A stretch of DNA of 64,000 bases from contig WKKS01000002.1 of assembly GCA_009684515.1 (NCBI GenBank), positions 186,001-250,000 on the forward strand. The letters are read 5' to 3'. Made by a program: the position numbers and the translations under genes. Of the stretch, positions 35,822 through 44,833 are shown piece by piece (position 1 is the stretch's first letter; every line of letters begins with the position of its first letter). Origin of the DNA: Geobacter sp. GTDB lineage: Bacteria; Desulfobacterota; Desulfuromonadia; Geobacterales; Pseudopelobacteraceae. Below the pieces are notes generated by a model. It did no database searches. It had not been told where the DNA came from and saw nothing but the letters and a program-made list of their open reading frames with translations.

Positions 35822-36697
35822 TCAGACCTTTTTCTGGATCTTCTGCCCCAAAAGACCGGTCGGGCGGAACAGAAGTACTAGCACTAGAATAGCGAAGGCA
35901 ATCGCATCACGATAGGAGGAGTAACCGATGGCAACTCCGAAGACCTCTGCCACACCCAGCAGCAGGCCGCCCAGCATGGCGCCGGGAATCGAGCCGATCC
36001 CACCCAGAACTGCGGCGGCAAAAGCTTTCAGACCGGCCATCAGTCCCATATTGAAGGAAACCGAGTTGAACAGCACCCCCACCAGCACACCGCCGGCCGC
36101 CGCCAGGGCGGAACCGAGGGCAAAGGTGAAAGATATCACAAAGTTGACGTTGATCCCCATCAATGCTGCTGTATTGTAATCCTCGGAGGTGGCCCGCATG
36201 GCCTTGCCGATTTTGGTTTTCTGGACGATGAATTCCAGAGCCAGCATCAACAGGGCCGAGACGCCGATGATCAGGAGTTGCAGGGTCGATATGTCGGCAT
36301 TGCCGATGTGGATCTGATGCGATGGAAACGCTTCACTGGGAAAGCCCTTGGCATTGGCGCCGAAGACCATCATGGCCAGGGAAGAGAGGAAGATCGAGAC
36401 GCCGATGGCCGAAATCAGGGCTGAAAGGCGCGAAGATTTGCGCAACGGACGGTAGGCGATGTACTCGATCACAACCCCCATGACCATGCAGAAGATCATG
36501 GCAATCGCCATGGCCAGGAAGAGGTTCAACTTGAAGTAACCGACCATCAGAAGTCCGACAAAGGCTCCGACCATGAATATTTCACCATGGGCGAAGTTGA
36601 TCAGGGTGATGATGCCGTAGACCATGGTATAGCCGAGGGCGATCAGGGCGTAGGTGCTGCCGAGTGCTACTCCGTTGATAAGCTGTTGCAAAAACAT
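35822..36697 (-). CDS. livH: Branched-chain amino acid ABC transporter permease LivH
   Basis: This 291-residue permease begins MFLQQLINGVALGSTYALIA, the normal LivH start, so ATG 36697 is chosen over the upstream 36721. It has YGIITLINFAHGEIFMVGA and RATSEDYNTAALMGI loop motifs. It is the first gene of the livHMGF unit; the promoter lies in the 213-bp gap shared with a divergent EamA gene. Confidence 0.94.
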   Translation of the reverse strand: MFLQQLINGVALGSTYALIALGYTMVYGIITLINFAHGEIFMVGAFVGLLMVGYFKLNLFLAMAIAMIFCMVMGVVIEYIAYRPLRKSSRLSALISAIGVSIFLSSLAMMVFGANAKGFPSEAFPSHQIHIGNADISTLQLLIIGVSALLMLALEFIVQKTKIGKAMRATSEDYNTAALMGINVNFVISFTFALGSALAAAGGVLVGVLFNSVSFNMGLMAGLKAFAAAVLGGIGSIPGAMLGGLLLGVAEVFGVAIGYSSYRDAIAFAILVLVLLFRPTGLLGQKIQKKV

Positions 36698-36836
36698 AGT
36701 GTCTACCCGCAATCGACTCAAAAGTTGCTGAAAAACAACTAATTATTTGTTGATGAAATCAGTTGAAAACTCCGATTTTCTATCACATAAAACAGCATCT
36801 CTGCAAGTGAATTGTTTGACCAATTAAAACAAAACT

Positions 36837-36865
36837 TTCACAAAACAGACCATTCATGCTATACA
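36837..36865 (+). promoter_or_regulatory. Predicted promoter of the EamA gene at 36911
   Basis: TTCACA (36837-36842), a 17-base spacer and TATACA (36860-36865), 46 bases before the ATG. Confidence 0.5.
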
Positions 36866-36910
36866 ACGCGCGCTTTAAACGCATCTTGCCAACAGAAATG
36901 GTCACCTTTG

Positions 36911-37816
36911 ATGAAAACGGAAAATCACAATTTTACCGGTTATTTTGCACTGGCCCTGGCCGCTTCAATCTGGGGCGGAATGTATGTGGTCAGCAAGTAC
37001 GCCCTCGATTTCATCCCCCCATTTACCCTGCTTTGGCTGCGATACATCACCGGGTTTTGCGTGCTGTTTCCCCTGGCTGCACGTCAACACAAGACTCCTC
37101 TGACAAGGGTCGATCAGCGCGCATTTCTCTCGGTCGGATTTGTCGGCTATTTTATCTCGGTCGGATTGCAATTCATCGGCACCCGGCTTTCTTCGGCCCA
37201 CAACGGCGCCATCATCACCTCGGCCAGTCCGGCTTTCATCCTGCTGTTCGCCTGGCTGATGCTGGGGGAGCGATTGACACGCCGCAAGCTCTTTTCGGTG
37301 CTGATGGCAACGGCCGGAGTAATCGTTGTTGTTGGCTGGGACTCGGGCGCTGGCGGCGGCAAATGGGCGCTGCTCGGCAACCTGGCCTTGATCGGAGCTG
37401 CCGTCACATGGGCGTTGCTGTCGGTGCTGGCCCGCAAGTTTTCCGCCACCCTTTCTCCGTTGGTGATCACAACCGGCGCTGTATTCTGGGCAGCAATCAT
37501 GACGACTCCGGTCATGTTCGTGGAGTGGCGTTATCTGCCGGTATCCGGCCTGGACAATCCGCTGCTGTGGGGAGCTGTGCTGTATCTGGGAGTGGTGGCA
37601 ACCGCCGGGGCTTTTTATTTCTGGAACAAGGGATTAAGCTTGGTGGAAGCCGGCACCGGCTCGGTCTTTTTCTTTTTGCAGCCGGTCGTAGGCGCCCTGC
37701 TGGGATGGCTCATGCTCGGAGAACATCTTTCGCTCTCCTTTTTTATCGGTGGTGCGGTGATACTGCTGGCGGTGCTGATCGCTTCGCTGCCTGCCGGGTC
37801 CCGCATTAAAAACTAA
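36911..37816 (+). CDS. EamA-family (DMT) transporter
   Basis: This 301-residue protein has ten predicted membrane helices and two EamA repeats: ALAASIWGGMYVVSKYAL at the start and LYLGVVATAGAFYFWNKGLSLVEAGTG in the second half. ATG 36911 is chosen because it lies directly before the first helix and downstream of a good promoter; the frame opens further upstream at 36812. It is divergent from livHMGF and convergent with putA. The substrate is unknown; an amino acid is likely from context only. Confidence 0.88.
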   Translation: MKTENHNFTGYFALALAASIWGGMYVVSKYALDFIPPFTLLWLRYITGFCVLFPLAARQHKTPLTRVDQRAFLSVGFVGYFISVGLQFIGTRLSSAHNGAIITSASPAFILLFAWLMLGERLTRRKLFSVLMATAGVIVVVGWDSGAGGGKWALLGNLALIGAAVTWALLSVLARKFSATLSPLVITTGAVFWAAIMTTPVMFVEWRYLPVSGLDNPLLWGAVLYLGVVATAGAFYFWNKGLSLVEAGTGSVFFFLQPVVGALLGWLMLGEHLSLSFFIGGAVILLAVLIASLPAGSRIKN

Positions 37817-37844
37817 ATCCCCCCTTTTTTCAAAGAGGGGATTT
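37815..37844. terminator. Hairpin between convergent EamA and putA genes
   Basis: AAATCCCC and GGGGATTT pair, with TTT/AAA inside after one mismatch. T-rich sequence follows on the plus strand; the minus strand offers only the stem's own TTT, so termination of putA here is less sure. Confidence 0.6.
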
Positions 37845-37871
37845 GCAGATTTTGCATGTCCCTTATAAGCT

Positions 37872-40800
37872 TTACTCCAGCCAGTCATCATCATCTTCAT
37901 GCGGTGCGAAGCCGCGCCGCATTGTGTTTTCCGTAACCACCCGCGGGTCCATGAAATGCAGCAGGTAATCGGGTCCGCCAGCCTTGGTGCCGACGCCCGA
38001 CATTGCTGAACCGCCGAAGGGTTGGCGGTCAACCAGGGCACCGGTATTGTTGCGGTTGATGTACAGGTTGCCGACCCGGAAATCGCGCCGCGCCTGCTTG
38101 ATATGCTCCGGGCTGCGGCTGAAGATGCCGCCGGTCAGGGCGAAACGGGTCGAATTGGCCCACTCGATCGCCTGGTCAAAATCTTTGGCCCGCATGACCG
38201 CCAGTACCGGCCCGAAAATTTCCTCCTGTGCAATGCGCTTCTGCGGGGTAATGCCGCCGATGATCGTCAGCGGCACCCAGTAACCATCTCCTTCCGGTAC
38301 CGGGCTGGAGTAGAGCAGCTTGCCTTCCTGTTTTCCAACTTCAATATACTCCAGGATATTCTTCATCGCTCCCGCGTCCGACACGGCGCCCATGCTGTAC
38401 TTCGGATCTTCAGAAGGCCCCACCTGATAGACTTTGGCAGCCTTGACCAGCCGCTCGACGAATTTGTCATAGACCGCGTCCAGAACGATCACCCGCGAAC
38501 AGGCCGAGCATTTCTGCCCCTGGAAGCCGAAGGCCGAGTAGAGCACGTGCGGCACCGCTTCGTCCAGATCGGCATCATCGTCGATAATGATGGCGTTCTT
38601 CCCCCCCATCTCGGAGATGATCTTTTTGACATTGGCCTGACCGGGATGCACCTTGGCGGCCCGTTCGATGATGCGCAGGCCGACCTCCACCGAGCCGGTG
38701 AAGGCGATCAGTGAAATATCAGGATGATCTACCAGGAAATCACCGATCAGCGAACCTTTGCCCGGCACGTAATTGAAGACGCCTTCCGGCAGACCGGCCT
38801 CGCGGAAGATCTCCACCAGATGCCAGCCGATGATGCCGGTAATATTGGAAGGTTTGAAGACAACCGGATTGCCGGTGACGATAGCGGCCGAGGCCATTCC
38901 CAGACTGATCGCCAGCGGAAAGTTCCAAGGGGAGATGATCGCCGCTATCCCCTTCGGTTCGTAGAAATATTGGTTGATCTCGCCCGGCGCATGGCCGATC
39001 CGCTGCGGTTCGCCGTAACGGATCATTTCACGGGCATAATATTCAAGGAAGTCGATCGCCTCGGTCACATCGGCGTAAGCCTGGTCCCACTGTTTGCCGA
39101 TCTCCAGCACCTGCCAGGCCGACAGTTCGAAAATGCGCCTGCGGGCCGCCTCGGCCCCTTTCAGCAGATACCCGGCCCGCTCTCGGGGAGCTGTGTCACG
39201 CCAGGTCGGAAAAGCCTTTTTGGCAGCGGCAATCGCCAGGGTCACTTCAGCGGTTCCGGCCTGGCTGATTTTCCCCAAAACCTCGCCCGGATTGGCCGGA
39301 TTGAGAGTGCTGTAACTGTCAGCGGTTACCATTTCCCGGCCGGCGATGTACAGCGGGTAGGTTCTGCCCAGCTGTGAACGAACTTTGGCAATCGCTTCCG
39401 GAAAGGCGGCCCGATGGTCGCCCCGCGTAAAATCGACCATGGCTTCGTTGTCAAAAAGCGCCAATCCGCCGGGAGCGTTCTTGACCTTCTTTGACTTACT
39501 GTTCCGTTCGGCACGCTCCCGCTTGGCAGTGACAACCGGATCCTCCAGCAACCGTTCAACCTGGGCATCCCCAGCAAAACTCTGGCGCAGGAATGATTCG
39601 TTGGCGGTGTTCTCCAGCAGCCGCCGCACCAGATAACCCATGCCGGGCACCATGTCGCCATAGGGGCAGTACAGGCGGATGCGCCCGGCTACCTTGAGAA
39701 TCCCCTTGCGAACCGGTTCGGCCATGCCGTACAGCACCTGGAATTCATATCGGGATTCGGGAACGTTCAGCTCCAGGGCCATTTCCATCACCGCCGAAAT
39801 CGAACGGATGTTATGAGAGGCGCAGGCAAAATGGCAGATTTGATGATTTTCGAGAATCAGCCGTGACTGGCGCTCAAATGCGGCGTCACTCTCGGCTTTG
39901 ATTGTCCAGACCGGGATCGCCCAGCCGTTCTGTCTGGCCTTGATGGTCTCATAATCCCAGTAGGCACCCTTTACCAGTCGCACCGAGATCTGCGTCTTCT
40001 GCTCCCCGGCCCAGGTCAGCAGATCGGCCAGATCCTGATCCGTATCTTTCAGATAGGCCTGCAGCACAATCCCGATGTGGGGATAATCGCGGTATTCCAG
40101 CTTCAGGCGTTTGTACAGTTCGATAATGATACCTTTGTGGCGGTAGGACTCCATATCGATGCAGAGGAAACCGCCCACCTCGACCACCTTGGCGGCGATC
40201 CGGCGCAGCTGCTTCAGCATCGCCAAGACCGAACCCTCGAAATCCTGCGGATTGGCCAGGGCAAACAGGGCGGTCGGCTTTACGGCAACATTTATCCGCG
40301 GGGCGTGTCCCCAGTCCAGGACGGAATCGCCACCTGTGCCCGGCAAACCTTTCCATCCCTGCTGTTCCTTCTTCAGGCTCTCCAAAACCTCCAGATAGGT
40401 TCCGACATACTCCTCGGCTTCCTCTTCTGTCAGAGTCGCCTCGCCCAGCACATCCACCACGGCGGCAAAACCCTCTTTGCGGAGTTTCTCGATGTTTTTG
40501 ACCGCCTCTCTGGTATTCTCGCCGACGATGAACTGGCGCGCCATCTCCTGAATGTTGGCCGAAATGAACTTGTTGAGCATCGCGCCACCCAGGGAGCCAA
40601 GCATGCCGGCCATCCTGGCACCGCTCTGGAGTACCGGCGGCATATCCTTCTCTTCCCCGAAATACTCGCGGATATGATCGGTCAGCAGCTTGCCGGTCGT
40701 CAGAGATGGAAAGGCATCGACGAAACGGAACATCTGGATCTTGAACTGTTCGTTCTGCATGCTCCAGTCCATAACCTTCCCCATCCAGGCCCCTTTGTTG

Positions 40801-40886
40801 AACATGGAAGGTTTTTCTCCGGCAACGGTTGAGAAAAATGCCTTGCCCCGGTTGATAATTTTACTGTTGAGCTCACTGTTTTCCAT
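37872..40886 (-). CDS. putA: Bifunctional proline dehydrogenase / glutamate-semialdehyde dehydrogenase
   Basis: This 1004-residue enzyme converts proline to glutamate in two steps. The N-terminal half is the FAD-dependent proline dehydrogenase barrel (SVRLVKGAYWDYE, SRYEFQVLYGMAEPVR, RLYCPYGD and VRRLLENTANESF). The C-terminal half is an aldehyde dehydrogenase with EMGGKNAIIIDDDADLD and the catalytic Cys near residue 792 in FQGQKCSACSR. The length fits the short PutA type without the extra C-terminal domain or ribbon-helix-helix DNA-binding part of E. coli PutA, so it cannot repress its own gene. A divergent GntR/FadR-type gene with an operator over the putA promoter probably does this. Confidence 0.96.
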   Translation of the reverse strand: MENSELNSKIINRGKAFFSTVAGEKPSMFNKGAWMGKVMDWSMQNEQFKIQMFRFVDAFPSLTTGKLLTDHIREYFGEEKDMPPVLQSGARMAGMLGSLGGAMLNKFISANIQEMARQFIVGENTREAVKNIEKLRKEGFAAVVDVLGEATLTEEEAEEYVGTYLEVLESLKKEQQGWKGLPGTGGDSVLDWGHAPRINVAVKPTALFALANPQDFEGSVLAMLKQLRRIAAKVVEVGGFLCIDMESYRHKGIIIELYKRLKLEYRDYPHIGIVLQAYLKDTDQDLADLLTWAGEQKTQISVRLVKGAYWDYETIKARQNGWAIPVWTIKAESDAAFERQSRLILENHQICHFACASHNIRSISAVMEMALELNVPESRYEFQVLYGMAEPVRKGILKVAGRIRLYCPYGDMVPGMGYLVRRLLENTANESFLRQSFAGDAQVERLLEDPVVTAKRERAERNSKSKKVKNAPGGLALFDNEAMVDFTRGDHRAAFPEAIAKVRSQLGRTYPLYIAGREMVTADSYSTLNPANPGEVLGKISQAGTAEVTLAIAAAKKAFPTWRDTAPRERAGYLLKGAEAARRRIFELSAWQVLEIGKQWDQAYADVTEAIDFLEYYAREMIRYGEPQRIGHAPGEINQYFYEPKGIAAIISPWNFPLAISLGMASAAIVTGNPVVFKPSNITGIIGWHLVEIFREAGLPEGVFNYVPGKGSLIGDFLVDHPDISLIAFTGSVEVGLRIIERAAKVHPGQANVKKIISEMGGKNAIIIDDDADLDEAVPHVLYSAFGFQGQKCSACSRVIVLDAVYDKFVERLVKAAKVYQVGPSEDPKYSMGAVSDAGAMKNILEYIEVGKQEGKLLYSSPVPEGDGYWVPLTIIGGITPQKRIAQEEIFGPVLAVMRAKDFDQAIEWANSTRFALTGGIFSRSPEHIKQARRDFRVGNLYINRNNTGALVDRQPFGGSAMSGVGTKAGGPDYLLHFMDPRVVTENTMRRGFAPHEDDDDWLE

Positions 40887-40939
40887 GGCCTGCTCCTTGA
40901 CTGTAGCGCGTTGTCATCATTGCTGATATTTTATTTGCG

Positions 40940-40954
40940 AATGGTTAGACCATT
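40940..40954. promoter_or_regulatory. GntR/FadR-type operator over the putA promoter
   Basis: AATGGT-TAG-ACCATT is an exact 6-3-6 palindrome containing TGGT-N3-ACCA, the core bound by many FadR-subfamily GntR proteins. It touches the putA -10 and would cover the transcription start. Confidence 0.75.
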
Positions 40955-40981
40955 AGTAAAATAATCCATAATCCCTGTCAA
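40953..40981 (-). promoter_or_regulatory. Predicted putA promoter
   Basis: On the minus strand TTGACA (40981-40976), a 17-base spacer and TACTAA (40958-40953). Confidence 0.6.
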
Positions 40982-41058
40982 GCCATATTGCTATAATACC
41001 ATGTAATCAGGTTGTTTATACAAGCGGCTCTTGTCAACGGCAGCAGGCGGTGTTAATC

Positions 41059-41069
41059 TGGTTCAACCA
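41059..41069. promoter_or_regulatory. Second GntR/FadR-type operator, before the regulator gene
   Basis: TGGT-TCA-ACCA lies 17 bp ahead of the regulator's ATG, so it could allow autorepression. It repeats the core of the site at 40940-40954. Confidence 0.7.
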
Positions 41070-41086
41070 TTGGAAAAGGGAGTCGC

Positions 41087-41800
41087 ATGTTCAAGACGGT
41101 CAAACAGAACAAGGCATATCAGGATGTGGTTGAGCAGATCCAGGAAGCCATTATGGAGGGCGCTCTTAAGCCGGGCAGCCAGCTCCCGGCGGAACGGGAG
41201 CTGAAAGAGCAGTTCGGCATCAGCCGAGGAACCTTGCGCGAGGCGTTGCGTGTGCTGGAGCAGAAGGGATTGATCGAAATCCGTACCGGTGTGGCTGGCG
41301 GTTCGATTATCCGGGAGATCAACAGCGAGAATCTGAGCGAAAACCTGGGAATGCTTATTCGCAACCGCTCGGTGTCGCTGCATGATCTGGCCGAGTTCCG
41401 CGAGGGAATGGAGGGGGACGTGGCCGCCCTGGCGGCGCAACGGGCCGCAAAGGGTGATCTGGCGCAGTTGGTGGAATTGCTGGGTGAAGCTGGCGGGCAT
41501 CTCAAGCAGGGGCGCAAGGGGTGGGACGCTTTTATTCGCACCGACGAGCAGATTCATCTGGAACTTGCGCGCATGAGCGGCAACCAGCTCTTCATAGCCG
41601 TCCTGACGAGCGTCTACCGCAATATCCACACCTATTATGAAAATTACCTGCCATGGAGCAAGGAGCTGTTACAGGAAAACTTCGATGACCTGCGCAATAT
41701 AGTGGCGGCGGTGTCAGAGCATGATGCCGAAGCTGCGCGGCAAATGGCGCTGGAGCATGTCCGGCGCTTCAATGGATATATGGAGAAAAAACAGGTTTAA
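41087..41800 (+). CDS. FadR-subfamily GntR regulator, probable proline-catabolism repressor
   Basis: This 237-residue protein has an N-terminal winged helix (about 10-75: GALKPGSQLPAERELKEQFGISRGTLREALRVLEQKGLIE) and a C-terminal all-helical FCD ligand-binding domain with the metal/ligand residues in DEQIHLELARMSGN and EHDAEAARQMALEHV. It is divergent from putA, and two TGGT-N3-ACCA sites lie in the 200-bp gap, one over the putA promoter and one before its own start. It is therefore the likely regulator of putA; the effector could be proline or another amino or organic acid. AAAAGGGAG precedes the ATG. Confidence 0.92.
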   Translation: MFKTVKQNKAYQDVVEQIQEAIMEGALKPGSQLPAERELKEQFGISRGTLREALRVLEQKGLIEIRTGVAGGSIIREINSENLSENLGMLIRNRSVSLHDLAEFREGMEGDVAALAAQRAAKGDLAQLVELLGEAGGHLKQGRKGWDAFIRTDEQIHLELARMSGNQLFIAVLTSVYRNIHTYYENYLPWSKELLQENFDDLRNIVAAVSEHDAEAARQMALEHVRRFNGYMEKKQV

Positions 41801-41826
41801 GACCGGTATTTGTTACACGCAAGAAA

Positions 41827-41867
41827 AAACGCCGCGCAGCATCATTTGCCGCGCGGCGTTTCTGTTT
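41827..41867. terminator. Bidirectional terminator between the GntR gene and the ABC operon
   Basis: AAACGCCGCGC and GCGCGGCGTTT form an exact 11-bp stem with a 13-base loop. T-rich sequence lies on both sides. Confidence 0.9.
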
Positions 41868-41886
41868 TCACGTCCAACCGTCAGTT

Positions 41887-42684
41887 TTAATCATCCGACA
41901 GCAGCGTCCGGTCGTTTTCAAATGTTTTATGGCGAATCTGATGGAACTTCTCGATCAGCTTTTCGACGGTCAGCGCCTTCTTCTCTTCCCCCTGCACATC
42001 GAAAATGATCTCGCCCTTGTCCATCATCAGCAAGCGATTGCCGAACTCGATGGCGTGGCTCATGTTGTGGGTGATCATCATGGAGGTCAGTTTGTACTCC
42101 TGAATGAATTTGTGGGTCAGTTCCAGCACGATCTGGGCGTTCTTGGGGTCAAGCGCCGCGGTATGCTCATCCAGCAGGATCAGATCCGGCTTTGACAAAA
42201 CCATCATCAGCAGGGTCAGTGCCTGGCGCTGCCCGCCTGAGAACATGGCCAGATTTTCCTTCATGCGCAATTCCAGCCCCATCTTCAGCTGGAGCAGCTC
42301 CGTCCTGAAATACTCCCGCATGCGGTTGTTGAGGCTGCGCTTCAGCCACTTGAACCCTTTTTTGTAGGTGATCATCATGTTGTCTTCCAGACTCATGTTG
42401 GAAGCGGTGCCGAGCAGCGGGTTCTGGAAGATGCGGCCGATATACCGGGCGCGTTTGAACTCCGGTTCACGGGTGATGTCACGATCGTTAAGCGAGATCG
42501 AACCTTGCGTCGGCACGATTGTACCGGCAATCAGGTTGAAGAGGGTTGATTTTCCGGCGCCGTTGCTGCCGATGACCGTGATGAAATCACCTTCATTGAT
42601 CTTGAGGTTGATATTGCTGATGGCCTGGTTCTCGTTGACCGTGCCGGGATTAAAAACGATGGATACATTCTTGAGTGCTATCAT
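41887..42684 (-). CDS. ATPase of an ABC_sub_bind-type (TrpXYZ-like) importer
   Basis: This 265-residue ATPase has Walker A GSNGAGKST, signature FSGGQRQAL and Walker B LILLDEHTAALDPK. DEHTAALD in place of DEPTSGLD is a mark of the subfamily that serves ABC_sub_bind proteins. It overlaps the permease gene by 4 bp (ATGA at 42681-42684). The transporter is probably an amino-acid-like solute importer; tryptophan/tyrosine is proposed for streptococcal relatives. Confidence 0.92.
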   Translation of the reverse strand: MIALKNVSIVFNPGTVNENQAISNINLKINEGDFITVIGSNGAGKSTLFNLIAGTIVPTQGSISLNDRDITREPEFKRARYIGRIFQNPLLGTASNMSLEDNMMITYKKGFKWLKRSLNNRMREYFRTELLQLKMGLELRMKENLAMFSGGQRQALTLLMMVLSKPDLILLDEHTAALDPKNAQIVLELTHKFIQEYKLTSMMITHNMSHAIEFGNRLLMMDKGEIIFDVQGEEKKALTVEKLIEKFHQIRHKTFENDRTLLSDD

Positions 42685-43589
42685 TTGTCCACCACTGCCT
42701 TGATGGCGACCTTTTTGAGTTTCTTGCTCTGTGTAACAACCAGCAGCAGTATGATCAGGACCCCCTTGATCAGGTTGAGGTCATTGGGGGTCATCTGGAT
42801 CAGGTAGCCGTAATAGCGCCCCAGATACATGACCCCGTGAAACAGGATCGATCCGGCGATGGCGCAGAGCGTCAGCACACCGATCCGGTTGCTCTTCATG
42901 ACCAGAAATTCACCGATCATAACCGAGGCCAGGCCGGAGATGATAATCCCCTGCCCCAGTCCGACATCGGCAAAACCGAGGTATTGGGCCGCAAAGGCGC
43001 CCGAGATGGCGACCAGTCCGTTGGAGAGGCCGACTCCGATGGTTTTGAGGGTCTTGGGATTTACTCCCTGGGAAATCACCATCTGCTCATTGTTGCCCAT
43101 GGCGCCCATGGTCATGCCCAGATCGGTGCGGAAGAAGAGATCCACCAGGACCTTGATGATGATCACCACCATCAGGAAAAAGATCAGCAGAATATACTCT
43201 TCCGGAATCTTGTCGCCGAACATCTCCGTCACCCTGGAGAGGATGGTTTCCTCTTTGAGGACCGGCACGTTGGCGCGGTTGCCCATGATACGGATGTTGA
43301 TTGAGTAAAGCATCGTCATGGTCAGGATACCGGCCAGCAGATTGGGCACCTTGAGATGGTTGTGAATCAGCGCTGTCGTGACGCCGGCCAGCACACCGCC
43401 GACGAACGCCACCAGAAGCGCCAGCCAGATGTTCGTGCCGAGCAGGATGCACTGCACCATCAGGGCCGCCCCCAGCGGGAACGAGCCATCTACCGTCAAG
43501 TCAGGAAAATCAAGGACCCGGAAGGTGATAAAGACCCCCAGGACCATGATTCCATAAATCAGACCTTCTACCAGAATTCCTTCAATCAT
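42681..43589 (-). CDS. Permease of an ABC_sub_bind-type importer
   Basis: This 302-residue permease is of the LivHM-related type, with about eight helices and family features GVFITFRVLDFPDLTVDGSFPLGAAL and SNGLVAISGAFAAQYLGFADVGLGQG. It is translated just ahead of its ATPase partner. It is separated from the upstream binding-protein gene by 78 bp that contain a terminator-like hairpin, which would lower permease relative to binding-protein expression. Confidence 0.93.
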   Translation of the reverse strand: MIEGILVEGLIYGIMVLGVFITFRVLDFPDLTVDGSFPLGAALMVQCILLGTNIWLALLVAFVGGVLAGVTTALIHNHLKVPNLLAGILTMTMLYSINIRIMGNRANVPVLKEETILSRVTEMFGDKIPEEYILLIFFLMVVIIIKVLVDLFFRTDLGMTMGAMGNNEQMVISQGVNPKTLKTIGVGLSNGLVAISGAFAAQYLGFADVGLGQGIIISGLASVMIGEFLVMKSNRIGVLTLCAIAGSILFHGVMYLGRYYGYLIQMTPNDLNLIKGVLIILLLVVTQSKKLKKVAIKAVVDK

Positions 43590-43618
43590 AACTATGCCGC
43601 GTATCCTTTAGTAAGTTG

Positions 43619-43657
43619 AAAATAAAAACGCCAGACAGCACAAATGGCTGCCTGGCG
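43619..43657 (-). terminator. Intra-operon terminator or attenuating hairpin
   Basis: On the minus strand an 11-bp stem with one mismatch (CGCCAGGCAGC/GCTGTCTGGCG) is followed by TTTTTATTTTC. It lies between the binding-protein and permease genes. Confidence 0.8.
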
Positions 43658-43667
43658 CCCACTGTCG

Positions 43668-44663
43668 TTATTTGGAGGTCAGCTTGCCGTTCTGAACAAT
43701 CTTGTTGGCGCTCTTGACGATCTCCTTGGGAAAGGTCAGGCCGAGTTTTTTAGCCACGTCCAGATTGATCAGCAGGTCGATATCGCTGGTTTTGGTCATG
43801 AAGCGGGTCGGAATCTGCTCCGGCTTCTTCCCTTTCAGGATTTCGCCCACCAGCTTGCCGGTCACGCGCCCCATCTTGTAGTAATCAAAACCCCAGGCGG
43901 CCAGAACCGGGTAGTTCTCAGCGGAACTCGGGTCAGCCGACATGATCGGCACCTTGGCTTTCATGGCCACGTCCGAAACGGCGCTCATGGCTGAAACAAC
44001 CGTGTTGTCGGTGCTGATGTAGAGTGCGTCAACGCGTCTGATGATGGCCTGAACCGCCTGCTTGACTTCTGCCGACTTGGAGACGGTGGTTTCCACAAAC
44101 TCGATGTTCAGCTCCTTGCAGGCCTGCTTGACAATCCCGGCCAGTACGACAGCGTTTTCTTCGGAGCTTGTGTAGATATGGCCAAGACGCTTGATCTTCT
44201 TGACCTTGAGGAGCAGCTCGATCTGCTGTTTGACCGGTGTCATATCGGACACGCCGGTGACGTTCTTGTCACCTTTTTTGAGTGATGTCACCAATCCGGC
44301 TTTGACCGGGTCGGTCACGGCGGTGAAGACGATCGGAATGCCCTTGAGGGTGTTTACGAGTGACTGTGATGTGGGAGTCGCAACGCCGACGGCAATATTT
44401 ACTTTTTCCGACTGGAACTTGTTGGCGATGGAAGAGGCGGAATTGATGTCGCCGTTGGCATTCTGCAGGTCGTACTCGGCGTTGATTTTCTCAGCTGCCA
44501 GTTCATCCTGCATACCTTTTACAACGGCATCCAGGGCGGGGTGCGACACGATTTTGGACACCCCGATCAACACCTTGCCGGGGGCCTCGGCCGCAAATGC
44601 TGTTGAAAACAGCGCCAGGGAAACCAGCAAAGAGACACCTGCCAGACTCAAACTTTTTTTCAT
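43668..44663 (-). CDS. ABC_sub_bind-type periplasmic binding protein
   Basis: This 331-residue exported protein has a signal peptide (about 1-24) and the two-lobed PF04392 fold: KVLIGVSKIVSHPALDAVVKGM, IPIVFTAVTDPVKAGLV and YISTDNTVVSAM. It binds the solute for the permease and ATPase downstream. GGAGG precedes the ATG. It is a distant paralogue of the orphan binding protein at 3520-4482, sharing the FTAVTDPVKAG/FSAVYDPVKSG motif. A promoter with a palindrome inside the spacer lies upstream. Confidence 0.93.
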   Translation of the reverse strand: MKKSLSLAGVSLLVSLALFSTAFAAEAPGKVLIGVSKIVSHPALDAVVKGMQDELAAEKINAEYDLQNANGDINSASSIANKFQSEKVNIAVGVATPTSQSLVNTLKGIPIVFTAVTDPVKAGLVTSLKKGDKNVTGVSDMTPVKQQIELLLKVKKIKRLGHIYTSSEENAVVLAGIVKQACKELNIEFVETTVSKSAEVKQAVQAIIRRVDALYISTDNTVVSAMSAVSDVAMKAKVPIMSADPSSAENYPVLAAWGFDYYKMGRVTGKLVGEILKGKKPEQIPTRFMTKTSDIDLLINLDVAKKLGLTFPKEIVKSANKIVQNGKLTSK

Positions 44664-44689
44664 CGTACGCCTCCTGAACTATTCAGTGG

Positions 44690-44719
44690 AATATACCGCT
44701 CGATATCGAGAGGATTGAA
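44690..44719 (-). promoter_or_regulatory. Predicted promoter with palindromic operator inside its spacer
   Basis: On the minus strand TTCAAT (44719-44714), an 18-base spacer and TATATT (44695-44690). The spacer holds the perfect 12-bp palindrome CTCGATATCGAG (44699-44710). Confidence 0.55.
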
Positions 44720-44833
44720 TTAATGCGCTAGTGAAGTTCTCGACAATACCATTCCAGACAAGCCATCGTCAACGTGATTCTAATCTTTTTGGAATTGCAC
44801 ATACCAGACCTTTTACTGTAACTGCCTATATCA

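Noticed and set aside
36856..37809. 317-codon frame overlapping the EamA gene on the same strand
   Set aside because: The +1 shifted shadow of a clear membrane protein; it lacks hydrophobic helices and domain motifs.
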